A stretch of DNA of 64,000 bases, from positions 1-64,000 of the forward strand of contig CAKSAJ010000002.1 in NCBI GenBank assembly GCA_934435195.1, in the 5' to 3' direction. This DNA comes from an uncultured Schaedlerella sp. GTDB taxonomy: Bacteria > Bacillota > Clostridia > Lachnospirales > Lachnospiraceae. Under the pieces are notes generated by a model. That model did no database searches. It was given only the letters and a program-made list of their open reading frames with translations, and had not been told where the DNA came from. Every line of letters starts with the position of its first letter. Within the stretch, counting starts at the first letter, position 1. The translations under genes were made by a program, and so were the position numbers. This document shows positions 1 to 9,489 of this stretch, in pieces.

Positions 1-97
1 CAGCTTTTTTGGCATACCTATTTCTCAAGTAAAAACTTTTTTCAATTTATACTTGACTTTTTATTAGTAGGCTTTCTACTATTTAGTTTTGTAATTT

Positions 98-1309
98 TTA
101 GCTTTCCTCTATTGCTTCTGCATATTGTTCCTGCAGATAAGATGCCTCATCATCTGTCAGACCTTCCACTGTTGATTTTAATTTTTCTTTCTGTGCATCA
201 CTTCCAATTGTTAGAATTACACTTATTGCCTGATTTCTTGCAAGCCAGTCTGCTTCTGGATCTGCAAGAATATCAATCATAATATTACAAATCTCGTCTG
301 AATCATAATATGTTGCTTTTGTTTTCCACTCATCTAAATCTTCTTCATCAATATTACGTAACCTAAACACACAATCCCAGGAAGGAATTCCTTCTGTTCG
401 TGGTGTGGTTGACAAGTAATCTATTGTAGCCCGATATGCTGCTTCACTCATATTGTTATAGAACGGAGAATCCAGCCACATTGTCATTAATGACTCAAAG
501 CATTCATCATGTAAATCTATTTGGTCTGGATCATTTAAAATTTCCATTAATGGTTCAAGCAATTCGTCATTTGCGAGCTCTCCGGCACGGCTACATGCAG
601 TCGCTCGTACATTCTCATCTTCATCTTCCATTAATTTTGTAATGGTTTCTTCCATGCCCTCAGCTCCGATCGACCAGCGATTTCCAATTGCAAATGCCGC
701 TTCTTCTCGAATCCGCGGATTTTCATTCTCTGCCATTTTTATAAAAAACTTCGCAAAATATGGATCCTCTCCACAAGATGAAAGTGAGTCTATTGCTGCA
801 TACAAAACTACCTGATCTGTTTCTTTATCCAATGTTTCTTTTACCGTCTTTCCTAATGTATCAGATAAGAATCCTCCCAACTCTCCAAATCCGTATGCTC
901 GTACTTTTGCGTTCTCACTCGTTATAAGAGTTTCAAGAAAACTCTCTGAATCAGGCAGTGATCCTCCTGCATCGCGAATCTCCTTTAATGCCTCATCCGT
1001 TATATTTTCTTCTCGATTAAACTCTTCATCATAATCTACATATGCAAATGTTGATACAAGTTCTACCGCTTCGTCCTCTGTCAGGTTTTCTAAATCTTTA
1101 ATTCTATCAAGAAGATCCTGTGCTGTCATATTCTGGTATTCTTTTTTTGTAACTCCTGCCGGTTCGTAATCCTGCGTATTGGTACTCTTTGTCTTTTCCG
1201 TTCCCGCAGATACTTTCTTATCTTCTGCTGGCTTTTCTTTTCCACATGATGTAGTCGAGATCACAATCATAGATGCGATTAATAACATACTAATTATTTT
1301 TCTCTTCAT
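98..1309 (-). CDS. Exported HEAT-repeat lipoprotein
   Basis: Predicted surface-anchored lipoprotein of 403 residues. The first 24 residues form a lipoprotein signal peptide ending in a lipobox (ISTTSC), with the cysteine as lipid anchor. The rest is acidic and helical, with repeated pairs such as AKVRAYGFGELGG, PRIREEAAFAIGN and ENVRATACSRAGEL, which are HEAT-like scaffold repeats. No catalytic motif is visible, so a binding role is inferred. Start: AGGAGG at 1317-1322 lies only one base from an upstream ATG at 1315 but seven bases from the ATG at 1309, so 1309 is chosen. A short hairpin at 65-81 lies just downstream. The specific function is unknown. Confidence 0.75.
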   Translation of the reverse strand: MKRKIISMLLIASMIVISTTSCGKEKPAEDKKVSAGTEKTKSTNTQDYEPAGVTKKEYQNMTAQDLLDRIKDLENLTEDEAVELVSTFAYVDYDEEFNREENITDEALKEIRDAGGSLPDSESFLETLITSENAKVRAYGFGELGGFLSDTLGKTVKETLDKETDQVVLYAAIDSLSSCGEDPYFAKFFIKMAENENPRIREEAAFAIGNRWSIGAEGMEETITKLMEDEDENVRATACSRAGELANDELLEPLMEILNDPDQIDLHDECFESLMTMWLDSPFYNNMSEAAYRATIDYLSTTPRTEGIPSWDCVFRLRNIDEEDLDEWKTKATYYDSDEICNIMIDILADPEADWLARNQAISVILTIGSDAQKEKLKSTVEGLTDDEASYLQEQYAEAIEES

Positions 1310-1404
1310 AGCCATTCCTCCTTCCTTTTTGTTATAGCATTTCTGTTATAATTATTATCACATCAACAAAGTTTTCTGACACTAGCACTTATGATAGGTA
1401 TTTT

Positions 1405-1440
1405 TCAAAAAAAGAAAGCACTGCAGAAAATCTGCAATGC
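1405..1440 (-). terminator. Terminator of the AgcS/two-component operon
   Basis: On the minus strand a 10-bp stem (arms 1431-1440 and 1418-1427, one G-U pair) is followed by a run rich in T (complement of 1407-1417). It lies just past the response-regulator stop codon. Confidence 0.75.
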
Positions 1441-1445
1441 TCTCA

Positions 1446-2075
1446 CTATTTCAATGTTGTAACAAGTAATTTACTCTCCAATGCTGCTGCGATCAAATCT
1501 TCTTTGCAGGAATATCCCGCTTTTGAGATCATTTCCTGGAAATTCCATCTAACTCCTGCCGTAGAACATCCCATCTTTTTCGCAATTTCCGAATATGACA
1601 TACCTTTTATGTACAAACGCAGCATCTCTAACTGTCTCGGACTGATTTCATCACTCTGGATCCAATTTAACTGCACATCCGGAGAGATATCCGGAAACAC
1701 TCTTTGTCCTTCTAATGTTCGTCGAATAACGTCAAGAATTTCCTCGTCCCCATGATCTTTATACCAAAGACTATCTGCACTCCCTGACTTTGCTCTTGCC
1801 AGCACTTCCGGGTCAATCAGAGAGGTAACGATCAATACTTTGATTTTCGGATGTGCTTCTTTGATTTCTTTACCGGCTTTAAGTCCATCGTGGTTATGAA
1901 ATGTCTGTACATCCATCAACACAAGATCTACTCTTGTTTTATTGCATATTTTTATTGCCTCATATGCATCTGCGATCGTCTGTACATGCTGAAATTCTTC
2001 TTTATTATTCTCTATAAGATATTCAAAATATTTCTGCATGATCTTCTGATCTTCCACTATTAATATACGTATCAT
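1446..2075 (-). CDS. Response regulator, LuxR/NarL-type
   Basis: Two-component response regulator of 209 residues. The receiver domain (about 1-120) shows the acidic pair VEDQ near residue 8 and the phospho-acceptor Asp55 in LVLMDVQ. The C-terminal third carries a LuxR-type helix-turn-helix (SPRQLEMLRLYIKGMSYSEI followed by AKKMGCS). It is the last gene of a minus-strand operon, 31 nt after the histidine kinase, and is read with a sensor-like membrane protein and an AgcS amino-acid transporter. It presumably controls transport or use of the transported amino acid; the target promoter is not identifiable. Confidence 0.9.
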   Translation of the reverse strand: MIRILIVEDQKIMQKYFEYLIENNKEEFQHVQTIADAYEAIKICNKTRVDLVLMDVQTFHNHDGLKAGKEIKEAHPKIKVLIVTSLIDPEVLARAKSGSADSLWYKDHGDEEILDVIRRTLEGQRVFPDISPDVQLNWIQSDEISPRQLEMLRLYIKGMSYSEIAKKMGCSTAGVRWNFQEMISKAGYSCKEDLIAAALESKLLVTTLK

Positions 2076-2106
2076 CTTTGCTTACCTCCTCTTCCCCGTC
2101 TATGTC

Positions 2107-3399
2107 TTACTCTTCTTCTGTTTCCGAAAACGGTAATTTTAAAACCAACAAAAACTCCGGCTCAAATTTTGTTGTCATTTCTCCTCCGTCTCTCTCGACA
2201 ACTTCTCGCAAAGCAGAAAGACCACCGCCTTCTCTGCTTCCTTCTTTCGGTCTTTCTCCGTCATTTGTAATGCAGACCTTCCACCCTTCACGAGTTTTAT
2301 AACTTTGTACATACACTCTTCTTCCATGTGCATGCCGTATACAATTTGTAACACATTCACGAATTGCTTTATCCGTTATCAGTGCGACTTGATGTTCATT
2401 ACAAAGCTCACCTTCAATCTCCACAGAAACCCCTAGTTTTTCCGCATGTTTTATTGATTCCTCATATTGTTTCTCTGTATCATCCTGCGTAATCCCAGAC
2501 AATATATATACTGACTGCTTTAAGATTTCCAGCTGATTTTTCATATAATCCGGTTCTTTATTACCTTCCAGCATACGGCGGATTGTAAGAAGACTACGTC
2601 CAAAACTGTCATGCACCTGCATTTTCATTTTGAGAGTCTCCTGTTCACGAATACTTTCATCAATTTGCTCATACATTTTTTTCAATTTTTGATTTAACAA
2701 TTTCAGTTTTTCATTCTTCATCCGGATTTTTTCACTGTTAAAATATATTTCTGTGACATCAAATGCCACTGTCTGAAGATACCCCGCAACTTCTTCTTCC
2801 GTTAACATATAGTTTTGAAACATCCACACTGTGCCATTTGGTAAATAAAGCACACCATTTTCCGGACTAAGTCTGGTCACTCCTTGAACTGATTTATTTC
2901 CATCTAATACCTGCTTCAAATCTTCATAATTCTGCAGTACTGCCCCGGTCAGCATCCTGCTTAATTCTCTCATTTTTTTATTAGATAATACGATACGTCC
3001 CCAGGAATCGGAAACACAGACACCGCATGGAACATCATCCATTGTCTCTTTAACCGACCAGGCTGAAATATTTTTCCGACATGTGAGTATTTCATTTCTA
3101 ACTAGCAGACACAAGCAGATAATCAACAAAGACATTCCTGCTAAAAATATCCATATTGGGATTTTCATCAAAAACGAAGGGTGATTATTTTCTCCAATCT
3201 GATATCTATGGTCATTTAAGAAAAAACACATCAGCACAAAGGACATCAAAAACAGAATTCCTATTCTCATTATTTTTTTTAATCCAGCTGAACGTATTAA
3301 TCTTGAGAAGAAAATCCACAACTCCAAAATCAGACCTATTTCCATCAAAACCATCAATATATTATGCAGTTTTACACCATATGTCACATAACTATACAT
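2107..3399 (-). CDS. Membrane sensor histidine kinase, NarL-partner type
   Basis: Sensor kinase of 430 residues. Three hydrophobic segments lie at about 12-34, 43-63 and 79-102, followed by a PAS-like stretch (115-220), a coiled coil and a dimerisation helix with phospho-acceptor His263 in QVHDSFGRSL. The ATPase domain shows an N-box (NCIRHAHGRR) and a glycine box (REGGGLSALREVVE). This fits the HisKA_3-like kinases that pair with LuxR-type regulators, and the regulator lies 31 nt downstream. The gene starts 22 nt after the upstream sensor-like gene. The ligand is unknown; the AgcS gene at the head of the operon suggests an amino acid. Confidence 0.88.
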   Translation of the reverse strand: MYSYVTYGVKLHNILMVLMEIGLILELWIFFSRLIRSAGLKKIMRIGILFLMSFVLMCFFLNDHRYQIGENNHPSFLMKIPIWIFLAGMSLLIICLCLLVRNEILTCRKNISAWSVKETMDDVPCGVCVSDSWGRIVLSNKKMRELSRMLTGAVLQNYEDLKQVLDGNKSVQGVTRLSPENGVLYLPNGTVWMFQNYMLTEEEVAGYLQTVAFDVTEIYFNSEKIRMKNEKLKLLNQKLKKMYEQIDESIREQETLKMKMQVHDSFGRSLLTIRRMLEGNKEPDYMKNQLEILKQSVYILSGITQDDTEKQYEESIKHAEKLGVSVEIEGELCNEHQVALITDKAIRECVTNCIRHAHGRRVYVQSYKTREGWKVCITNDGERPKEGSREGGGLSALREVVERDGGEMTTKFEPEFLLVLKLPFSETEEE

Positions 3400-3421
3400 C
3401 CTGTTTTCTCCTACTATTTGC

Positions 3422-5065
3422 TCAGACTTTTAACGATGCAAACCATTCATCCTCTGCTTCCTGCTCAATATAAAGCCCTGGATTCTTTTTCAACAATACT
3501 GTTAAATCACTCGGTCCTTTCACTGTTACCGCAATTTTAAGCTGTCCGTCAATCTCTGCAATACGCAGAAAAACAGATTGGAGTTCGTCTATTAATTCTT
3601 CTATTACCCATTCAAAAAAATCATAACAGGTTAAAATACTGTCATCCCCAAGCGATTTTATCGTTGAATCAATATAAAAGCTTCCTTTGATATCGCAAAG
3701 CTTTAAACTATCACACGACTCTGTCAGACTTCTTTTTAAATCCTCCGCCGTTAACTTTGCCTGTTTTTCTTTCTGCGACAAAATCAAATTCTTTCGACGC
3801 TTCATATATGTTCCGACTACCACAATTTTTCTGAGAAGCTTATCATAAATCTCTTCTGAATCCGTCTTCTGAAGCTCATCCAGATAATAATCTAATAAAT
3901 GAATCTGTTGCTTTGTCTGATTCTGTATCAAATTAAACAAACGGTTCTTCTCTTCAATTGCTTTTTTCTCCGCTTCCTTTTCATAAGCAATCTGTAATAA
4001 CCGATTTCTTTCCGTCAACTCCACCTGAAGTTCTTCTAATTCTTTATACTGATCCAATACCGGTGAGATATCTTCCGCCCAAAATGCATGACCTCCCCGC
4101 AAAGAAATATGCTTGATCTGAATACCATGTTCCAGCATCAATGGTGCATATTTTGCGTCATGTCGCATCTGATTTGTAATATCAGGAAATTCTCCTGAAC
4201 GATACCATACCTTCCATCTGTCATCTGTAATCTCTGCTGAAATTCCTCCTGCCGCCTGAAATAATTCCGTATACCGGGTATTTGTCTCAATTAATCCGCA
4301 GTAAATACAGCTTTGATAAATTGCTGACATCAACAGGCAGCAAACCACTGCCATGTCACCAAAATAATTCCTTATAACAGATATTCCAATAACATTGCCA
4401 AAATTCCAGATAAGAAGCAGTGCCCCTGGGAAAAATGGGAGCCAAATTCTTCTTTTGTTTGGAATTTTACTTTTTTTAGTTAAAATCACTTCCATTGCAA
4501 TCAGGCAGAAAATTACCCAAATCTGGACGGCAAAGAAAACCGGTCCATACTGATACTCTGCATCTGAAAATGGCTTTCCGCCCGGAAAAGAAAATACAAG
4601 CTGATGAAAATCATTTGTAATAACTAAAAGAGCTAATAAAATTGCCGGAAGCACAAGCGCTAATGTGCGAACCCTTGTATTCTTCTCCTCCTCTTCTCCC
4701 ATCAATATTGCTGCATTGAGTCCCAGCGTCGGAATCATCGTACATGGAATATAATACAAATACCAACACATTCTTCTACTGAATACTTCCATTAAAATAT
4801 GATATTTTATACTTCGCAAAAAAATCCAAAAAACCATCAGGCAGGCGATTTCAACAAGACATCTTCTGATTTTAGAATTTACTACTCTCTTTTGCAAATA
4901 AATCCCCCATGCTATATATAAACCCAGATACAGACAAGTACGGCTCTGATCTAATATTATATTTTCGATATCCGATGTCTTTTTCACATGGCGGCAAAGC
5001 AATGCTGCCGCCACACATACGAAAACCGCTATGTAGGATACTCTTCTCTTTTTTGAATATGACAT
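3422..5065 (-). CDS. Polytopic sensor-like protein with degenerate kinase end
   Basis: 547 residues. About seven or eight membrane segments occupy the first 260 residues in the arrangement of histidine-kinase N-terminal 7TM sensors, followed by a soluble domain, a coiled coil (about 340-385) and a C-terminal region where a kinase core would sit. That region reads NLIQNQTKQQIHLLDYYL with no recognisable H-box, and no N-box or glycine-rich box follows. It looks like a pseudokinase or a pure sensor subunit. It lies between an AgcS transporter and a bona fide kinase in one operon, so a role as co-sensor is inferred. RBS GGGGAAAG precedes the ATG. Confidence 0.7.
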   Translation of the reverse strand: MSYSKKRRVSYIAVFVCVAAALLCRHVKKTSDIENIILDQSRTCLYLGLYIAWGIYLQKRVVNSKIRRCLVEIACLMVFWIFLRSIKYHILMEVFSRRMCWYLYYIPCTMIPTLGLNAAILMGEEEEKNTRVRTLALVLPAILLALLVITNDFHQLVFSFPGGKPFSDAEYQYGPVFFAVQIWVIFCLIAMEVILTKKSKIPNKRRIWLPFFPGALLLIWNFGNVIGISVIRNYFGDMAVVCCLLMSAIYQSCIYCGLIETNTRYTELFQAAGGISAEITDDRWKVWYRSGEFPDITNQMRHDAKYAPLMLEHGIQIKHISLRGGHAFWAEDISPVLDQYKELEELQVELTERNRLLQIAYEKEAEKKAIEEKNRLFNLIQNQTKQQIHLLDYYLDELQKTDSEEIYDKLLRKIVVVGTYMKRRKNLILSQKEKQAKLTAEDLKRSLTESCDSLKLCDIKGSFYIDSTIKSLGDDSILTCYDFFEWVIEELIDELQSVFLRIAEIDGQLKIAVTVKGPSDLTVLLKKNPGLYIEQEAEDEWFASLKV

Positions 5066-5120
5066 TCTATCACTTTCCCCAAATATATCACATTTACAAC
5101 TAATTTTTTAATAATTAACC

Positions 5121-6515
5121 TTATTTTTTCAGTTTTTTACTTTTTTCGTAATCTTTTAGTTCATCTATCGCTTCATCTGCCAGTAAATATAAGAATACTA
5201 CATTGAATATTGTCATTAATCCAATTCCGACATCTCCAAGATCCCATACAAATGTATATGCTGCAATACCTCCGATGAACAGCATGACAAGTGCGAGTAC
5301 TTTATAAGCTGTCTGCCAGCACCATTTATCCCCAAACAAATAGGCGACATTACTGCGGGCATAAAACAGAATTCCAAGAAATGTTGAAAAACTAAATAAA
5401 AACAATGTAACTGCAATGAATATAACTCCAAATCGTCCCATATGATATCCCATCGCTGTTTGAAGCAATTCCATGCCTGTCAATCCTTCTGTCAATTCCT
5501 GCGGAGCCAGAAGCATGATCATAGCTGTACATGTACAAATGATGATGGTATCCACAAATACGCCAAGAGCCTGAACTAATCCTGCCTGTGCCGGTCTGTG
5601 ACAATCTGCTGCCGCGGCGGCACATGGAGCTGAACCGGAACCAGCTTCATTTGAGAACAATCCTCTTTTTACACCATTCATGATAACTGCACCGACCCCG
5701 CCTGCCGCTGCCTGACGAAGTCCAAATGCTTCTTCAAATATTCTTGTAAATACTGCCGGAACATGTCCAATATTTGTTATGATAATAAATATTGTGATTG
5801 CAAAATAGCATACCGCCATAACCGGAACCATAAAATCCAATACCTTAACCGTAGCATTTTTTCGTAATACAATTACCGCAGCTACCGCAACAAGAAGAAT
5901 TGTTGTATATAACGGCGGAATATCAAACGCATTCTGGAATGAAGAAGCCACTGAATTACTGATTACCTGACTGATTCCACACCAGCAGACCAGACCTGAA
6001 ACAGCAAATAATACTGCCCAGATTACTTTTTTATGTTTCTTTCCTGTTTTTACTTCTACACAATCATGGATATAGTATGCCGGTCCTCCACGAAAGCCTC
6101 CATACAGTGGATCTTTCTGCTTATGTAGCTGTGCCAGCGTTGCCTCTGCAAATGCTGTACATGAACCGATCAAAGCCATAAGCCACATCCAGAAGACGGA
6201 TCCGGCTCCTCCGACCGATATCGCCGCTACAACACCGACAAGATTTCCCATTCCTACTCTGGTTGCTGTAGATACCAGCAATGTCTGAAATGTCGATAAA
6301 CTTGATTTTTCTTCTTTTTTCTCTACAAGAGCTCTTATCATATCCGGCATCAGTCGGATTGATAAAAATCTTGTGCGGATCGTAAAATAAATTCCTGTCG
6401 GAATCAACAATATAATAAGTAATGAAATACCAATACTGCTTCCTCCGGGCAATGGAATGTGAAGCAAGTCTCCCCACAAAAAACTATAGATTTTTTCAAT
6501 TAAAGCAACTATCAT
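5121..6515 (-). CDS. Alanine/glycine:cation symporter, AgcS family
   Basis: Secondary transporter of 464 residues with about eleven hydrophobic segments. AgcS signatures are visible: TATRVGMGNLVGVVAAISVG, GGPAYYIHD and NGVKRGLFSNEAGSGSAP. The family (TCDB 2.A.25) takes up alanine or glycine with sodium or protons. GAGGAG lies six bases before the ATG at 6515, so the ATG at 6533 is rejected. It heads the operon continuing into the sensor and two-component genes (gap 55 nt) and is divergent from a second AgcS gene. The cation and substrate cannot be read from sequence. Confidence 0.9.
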   Translation of the reverse strand: MIVALIEKIYSFLWGDLLHIPLPGGSSIGISLLIILLIPTGIYFTIRTRFLSIRLMPDMIRALVEKKEEKSSLSTFQTLLVSTATRVGMGNLVGVVAAISVGGAGSVFWMWLMALIGSCTAFAEATLAQLHKQKDPLYGGFRGGPAYYIHDCVEVKTGKKHKKVIWAVLFAVSGLVCWCGISQVISNSVASSFQNAFDIPPLYTTILLVAVAAVIVLRKNATVKVLDFMVPVMAVCYFAITIFIIITNIGHVPAVFTRIFEEAFGLRQAAAGGVGAVIMNGVKRGLFSNEAGSGSAPCAAAAADCHRPAQAGLVQALGVFVDTIIICTCTAMIMLLAPQELTEGLTGMELLQTAMGYHMGRFGVIFIAVTLFLFSFSTFLGILFYARSNVAYLFGDKWCWQTAYKVLALVMLFIGGIAAYTFVWDLGDVGIGLMTIFNVVFLYLLADEAIDELKDYEKSKKLKK

Positions 6516-6783
6516 TTTATTCTCCTCTGCCATGTTTTGCCAATTATTTTGACATCCATACCTTTCTTCACCGTTTCCCCTACGGATTCTTATTCATTAT
6601 ACCAACTTAACACATTAAACCGGTAAAATCAATCCATCCTTTTATTGATTTTTCTGATATTTTCTGATATTATATCTTTTGTATGTTTCGCTGGTGAATT
6701 TTTACAAATCACAGCGATTTTTTATTTTAATTTAAACTCTGCTTAGCAGAATTTTGTTTCTATTTAGGAAGAGAGGATTTTTT

Positions 6784-8169
6784 ATGTTACATATTATTGA
6801 AACTGTCAACTCTGCCGTAAACAACTTTATCTGGGGTGTTCCGGCTATGATCTGCATTATCGGTGTGGGTCTTTATCTAAGTATCCGAACCCGCTTTTTG
6901 CAGATTCGTAAATTTCCATATGCCATTAAAACAACAATCGGTCGTATTTTCCGAAAAAGAGATGCCAGTGATGGTGCGATTACACCATTCCAGGCTGTCT
7001 GTACCGCACTTGCCGCCACTGTCGGAACCGGTAATATTGCCGGTGTCGCAGGAGCTATTGCAATCGGTGGTCCCGGAGCAGTCTTCTGGATGTGGATTTC
7101 CGCGATTCTCGGAATGTGTACAAAATTCGCCGAAGTAACACTGGCTGTCCATTTCCGCGAAACGAATGAAAACGGAGAACTTGTCGGCGGTCCTATGTAC
7201 TATATCAAAAATGGTCTTGGCAAAAACTGGCAGTGGCTTGCCATTCTGTTCTCAGCATTTGGAGTACTTACCGTATTTGGAACCGGTAATGCGACACAGG
7301 TCAACACAATTACAACTGCCATCGACTCTGCTCTGCTGAATTATCACATCATTTCACAGGATATGATCTCACAGGCAAACCTCATTCAAGGTATCATTCT
7401 TACACTTTTAGTCGGGATGGTTCTTCTCGGCGGTGTAAAACGAATCGGAAAAGTAACTGAAAAACTTGTGCCATTTATGGCATTATTCTATATTCTCCTC
7501 GCCCTCGGCGTTATTTTCCTGAATATAGAAAATATCCCTGCTGTATTTGCTTCCATCTTTGAGGGCGCTTTTAACCCACGCTCTGTAACAGGAGGAATCG
7601 TTGGAAGTGCATTTATGACATTGAAAAAAGGTGTTTCCCGCGGAATCTTCTCAAACGAAGCCGGACTTGGTACAGGTTCCATCGCACACGCTTGTGCAGA
7701 CACTCAGAAACCTGTCAAACAAGGTTTCTTCGGAGTATTTGAAGTATTTACCGACACCATCGTCATTTGTACACTGACAGCACTTGTAATCCTTTGCAGC
7801 GGCGTACCGATTGCATATGGCGAAGCTGCCGGAGCTGAGCTTACAATCCTTGGATTCACATCCACATACGGAAACTGGGTATCTATATTTACAGCTGTTT
7901 CCATGTGCTGTTTTGCATTTTCCACAATCATCGGATGGGGATTATATGGAGCTCGCTGCATTGAATTTATTTTCTCTGCAAAGGTCATCAAACCTTTTAT
8001 GATCGTATATTCTCTCGTTGCAATGATTGGTGCTACTATGGATCTTGGACTTGTATGGAATATCGCCGATACCTTCAATGGTCTGATGGCAATTCCAAAC
8101 TTAATCGCACTGTTCTTGTTATCCGGAACTGTCTTCAAGCTTGTAAATGAATATAAAGAATTTGACTAA
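6784..8169 (+). CDS. Alanine/glycine:cation symporter, AgcS family
   Basis: Second AgcS-type sodium:amino-acid symporter, 461 residues. Motifs TVGTGNIAGVAGAIAIGGPG, GGPMYYIKN and GVSRGIFSNEAGLGTGS mark the family. Start: GAGAGG at 6771-6776 sits seven bases before the ATG at 6784; an in-frame TTG at 6754 has no ribosome site. It is transcribed alone, divergent from the AgcS operon across a 268-nt intergenic region, and ends in a hairpin shared with the convergent exporter gene. It differs clearly from the other AgcS protein, so substrate or regulation probably differs. Confidence 0.9.
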   Translation: MLHIIETVNSAVNNFIWGVPAMICIIGVGLYLSIRTRFLQIRKFPYAIKTTIGRIFRKRDASDGAITPFQAVCTALAATVGTGNIAGVAGAIAIGGPGAVFWMWISAILGMCTKFAEVTLAVHFRETNENGELVGGPMYYIKNGLGKNWQWLAILFSAFGVLTVFGTGNATQVNTITTAIDSALLNYHIISQDMISQANLIQGIILTLLVGMVLLGGVKRIGKVTEKLVPFMALFYILLALGVIFLNIENIPAVFASIFEGAFNPRSVTGGIVGSAFMTLKKGVSRGIFSNEAGLGTGSIAHACADTQKPVKQGFFGVFEVFTDTIVICTLTALVILCSGVPIAYGEAAGAELTILGFTSTYGNWVSIFTAVSMCCFAFSTIIGWGLYGARCIEFIFSAKVIKPFMIVYSLVAMIGATMDLGLVWNIADTFNGLMAIPNLIALFLLSGTVFKLVNEYKEFD

Positions 8170-8180
8170 ACATCACGAAA

Positions 8181-8209
8181 AGCCCTGTTAACATCCGTTA
8201 ACGAGGGCT
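8181..8209. terminator. Hairpin shared by convergent genes
   Basis: Stem AGCCCT / AGGGCT (8181-8186 with 8204-8209), with an inner GTTAAC repeat, lies between the AgcS gene and the convergent exporter gene and overlaps the latter's stop codon at 8198-8200. A T-rich tract follows on the plus strand. Confidence 0.6.
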
Positions 8210-8653
8210 CTTCTCTTGCATTTTTTTACTTTTTCGAATCACATTTACAATCGTTCCAACTAAAAAGATTGCCAGGGCGATCATCCCTGCAATTTCCAAT
8301 GTCTGTGCAAAGTAAAATGCACATTTCGCCTGATTTCCCGCTACCAGATAATAAACAATCCGATACATTCCGGCTCCCGGTACTGTCGGAAGTATTCCCG
8401 GAATAAGAAATATTGTAACCGGTGCACGAAATCCTTTTGCAAAAATATGCGATAATATTGTAATTGCTAATGCGGAAAAAAATGCCGCAAGTACTGAATC
8501 TGTCTTGACAATATTGAGACAGAACAAATAGACGGTTCCTCCTACCGCTCCGATCACACCGGCTAAAGGAAGATATTTTTTTGGACATTCAATAATGATC
8601 GCAAAGCATACAATTGCGATAAATGATCCAATCGCACCACCTAAAAGTCTCAT
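8198..8653 (-). CDS. Threonine/serine exporter family, small subunit
   Basis: 151-residue membrane protein with about five hydrophobic segments; it matches the C-terminal (DUF3815, ThrE_2) half of ThrE-type threonine/serine exporters, with the typical segment FLIPGILPTVPGAGMYR. The open frame extends upstream to 8761, but the start is placed at the ATG at 8653: an AGGAGGT lies upstream and the ATG overlaps the TGA of the preceding gene by one base (TGATG). The two halves of ThrE are thus separate, translationally coupled genes here, a common arrangement in Firmicutes. Export of threonine or serine is the family assignment; direction and substrate are inferred. Confidence 0.85.
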   Translation of the reverse strand: MRLLGGAIGSFIAIVCFAIIIECPKKYLPLAGVIGAVGGTVYLFCLNIVKTDSVLAAFFSALAITILSHIFAKGFRAPVTIFLIPGILPTVPGAGMYRIVYYLVAGNQAKCAFYFAQTLEIAGMIALAIFLVGTIVNVIRKSKKMQEKSPR

Positions 8654-9426
8654 CACAGAACAACACCTCCTGTCCCCATAATTCCGGTTGCCGCCATTGC
8701 CAGTGCAACTCCTAATGCAACAGATACCGCGCATAAAAATGCTTCCAGAATCCTTGCACAACCTGACAAATAATCTCCTTGAAGGGTGTCACGTATCGCG
8801 GTTGTGATCGCAACTCCCGGAACAAGTGGCATAATACCACTGATGATTACCGTATCCATATTCATAGCCGGAAACTGCCTCTTTAAAAAAATGGCCATCA
8901 GTGCCAATCCAAAAGATGACAAAACATCTTGTATAAACCCTTGTATCTTTAATTTCTTTCCTATTGTCACAATTAGTGCAAGCACTGCCCCCGCCGCGGA
9001 CGCACCGGCCACCTCCAGCCATCCTCCGTTAAATAATGGAGCAAATCCTCCGCAGATACAAACTGTCGCAATATTATATAGAGCTCTTCGATACTGTTTT
9101 GTTTCAATCTGCTGCAATTCCTTGTAAGCTTCTTCCAGTGAAATTTTCCCCTCACAAAATCGTCTGGAAATATCATTTGCTATAGCGATTCTATTCAAAT
9201 TATTTCCTCTGGATTCCACCCTCCGGATTACTGTGATCGTTTCCATATCCGGATTATCTAACGTTGCCACAATTCCAGTCATCAACACAATCGTATCTAC
9301 ATTTTCCACATGAGCCATATTCAGGATATGACGGATCGTATCCTCTACACGATACGCTTCCGCTCCACTTTTCAACATAATCTCCCCTGCAAGAATTGCT
9401 GTATTCATCAACAACTTATAATCCAT
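8653..9426 (-). CDS. Threonine/serine exporter family, large subunit
   Basis: 257 residues. The soluble N-terminal half contains SGAEAYRVEDTIRHI, the conserved ThrE_1 (DUF1212) motif; the C-terminal half has about five membrane segments, including SGIMPLVPGVAITTAIRDTL, which mirrors the PGILPTVPG segment of the small subunit. It is the first gene of the exporter pair and overlaps the small subunit by one base. It sits near AgcS and NSS transporters, so the region is rich in amino-acid transport. A weak hairpin at about 9449-9477 separates it from the NSS gene. Confidence 0.87.
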   Translation of the reverse strand: MDYKLLMNTAILAGEIMLKSGAEAYRVEDTIRHILNMAHVENVDTIVLMTGIVATLDNPDMETITVIRRVESRGNNLNRIAIANDISRRFCEGKISLEEAYKELQQIETKQYRRALYNIATVCICGGFAPLFNGGWLEVAGASAAGAVLALIVTIGKKLKIQGFIQDVLSSFGLALMAIFLKRQFPAMNMDTVIISGIMPLVPGVAITTAIRDTLQGDYLSGCARILEAFLCAVSVALGVALAMAATGIMGTGGVVL

Positions 9427-9489
9427 TTTCGTTCCTCATCTTATATTTTACGGAGTGAATGTCCTACACTCACTCCGCCTTTTACTTTC

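Noticed and set aside
6516..6783. Glycine or other riboswitch between the two AgcS genes
   Set aside because: No conserved riboswitch core could be recognised in either leader; the region looks AT-rich without a clear aptamer.
8654..8761. Upstream extension of the small exporter subunit
   Set aside because: It overlaps the large-subunit gene, is Cys/Gly/Arg-rich unlike the family, and the TGATG coupling supports the ATG at 8653.
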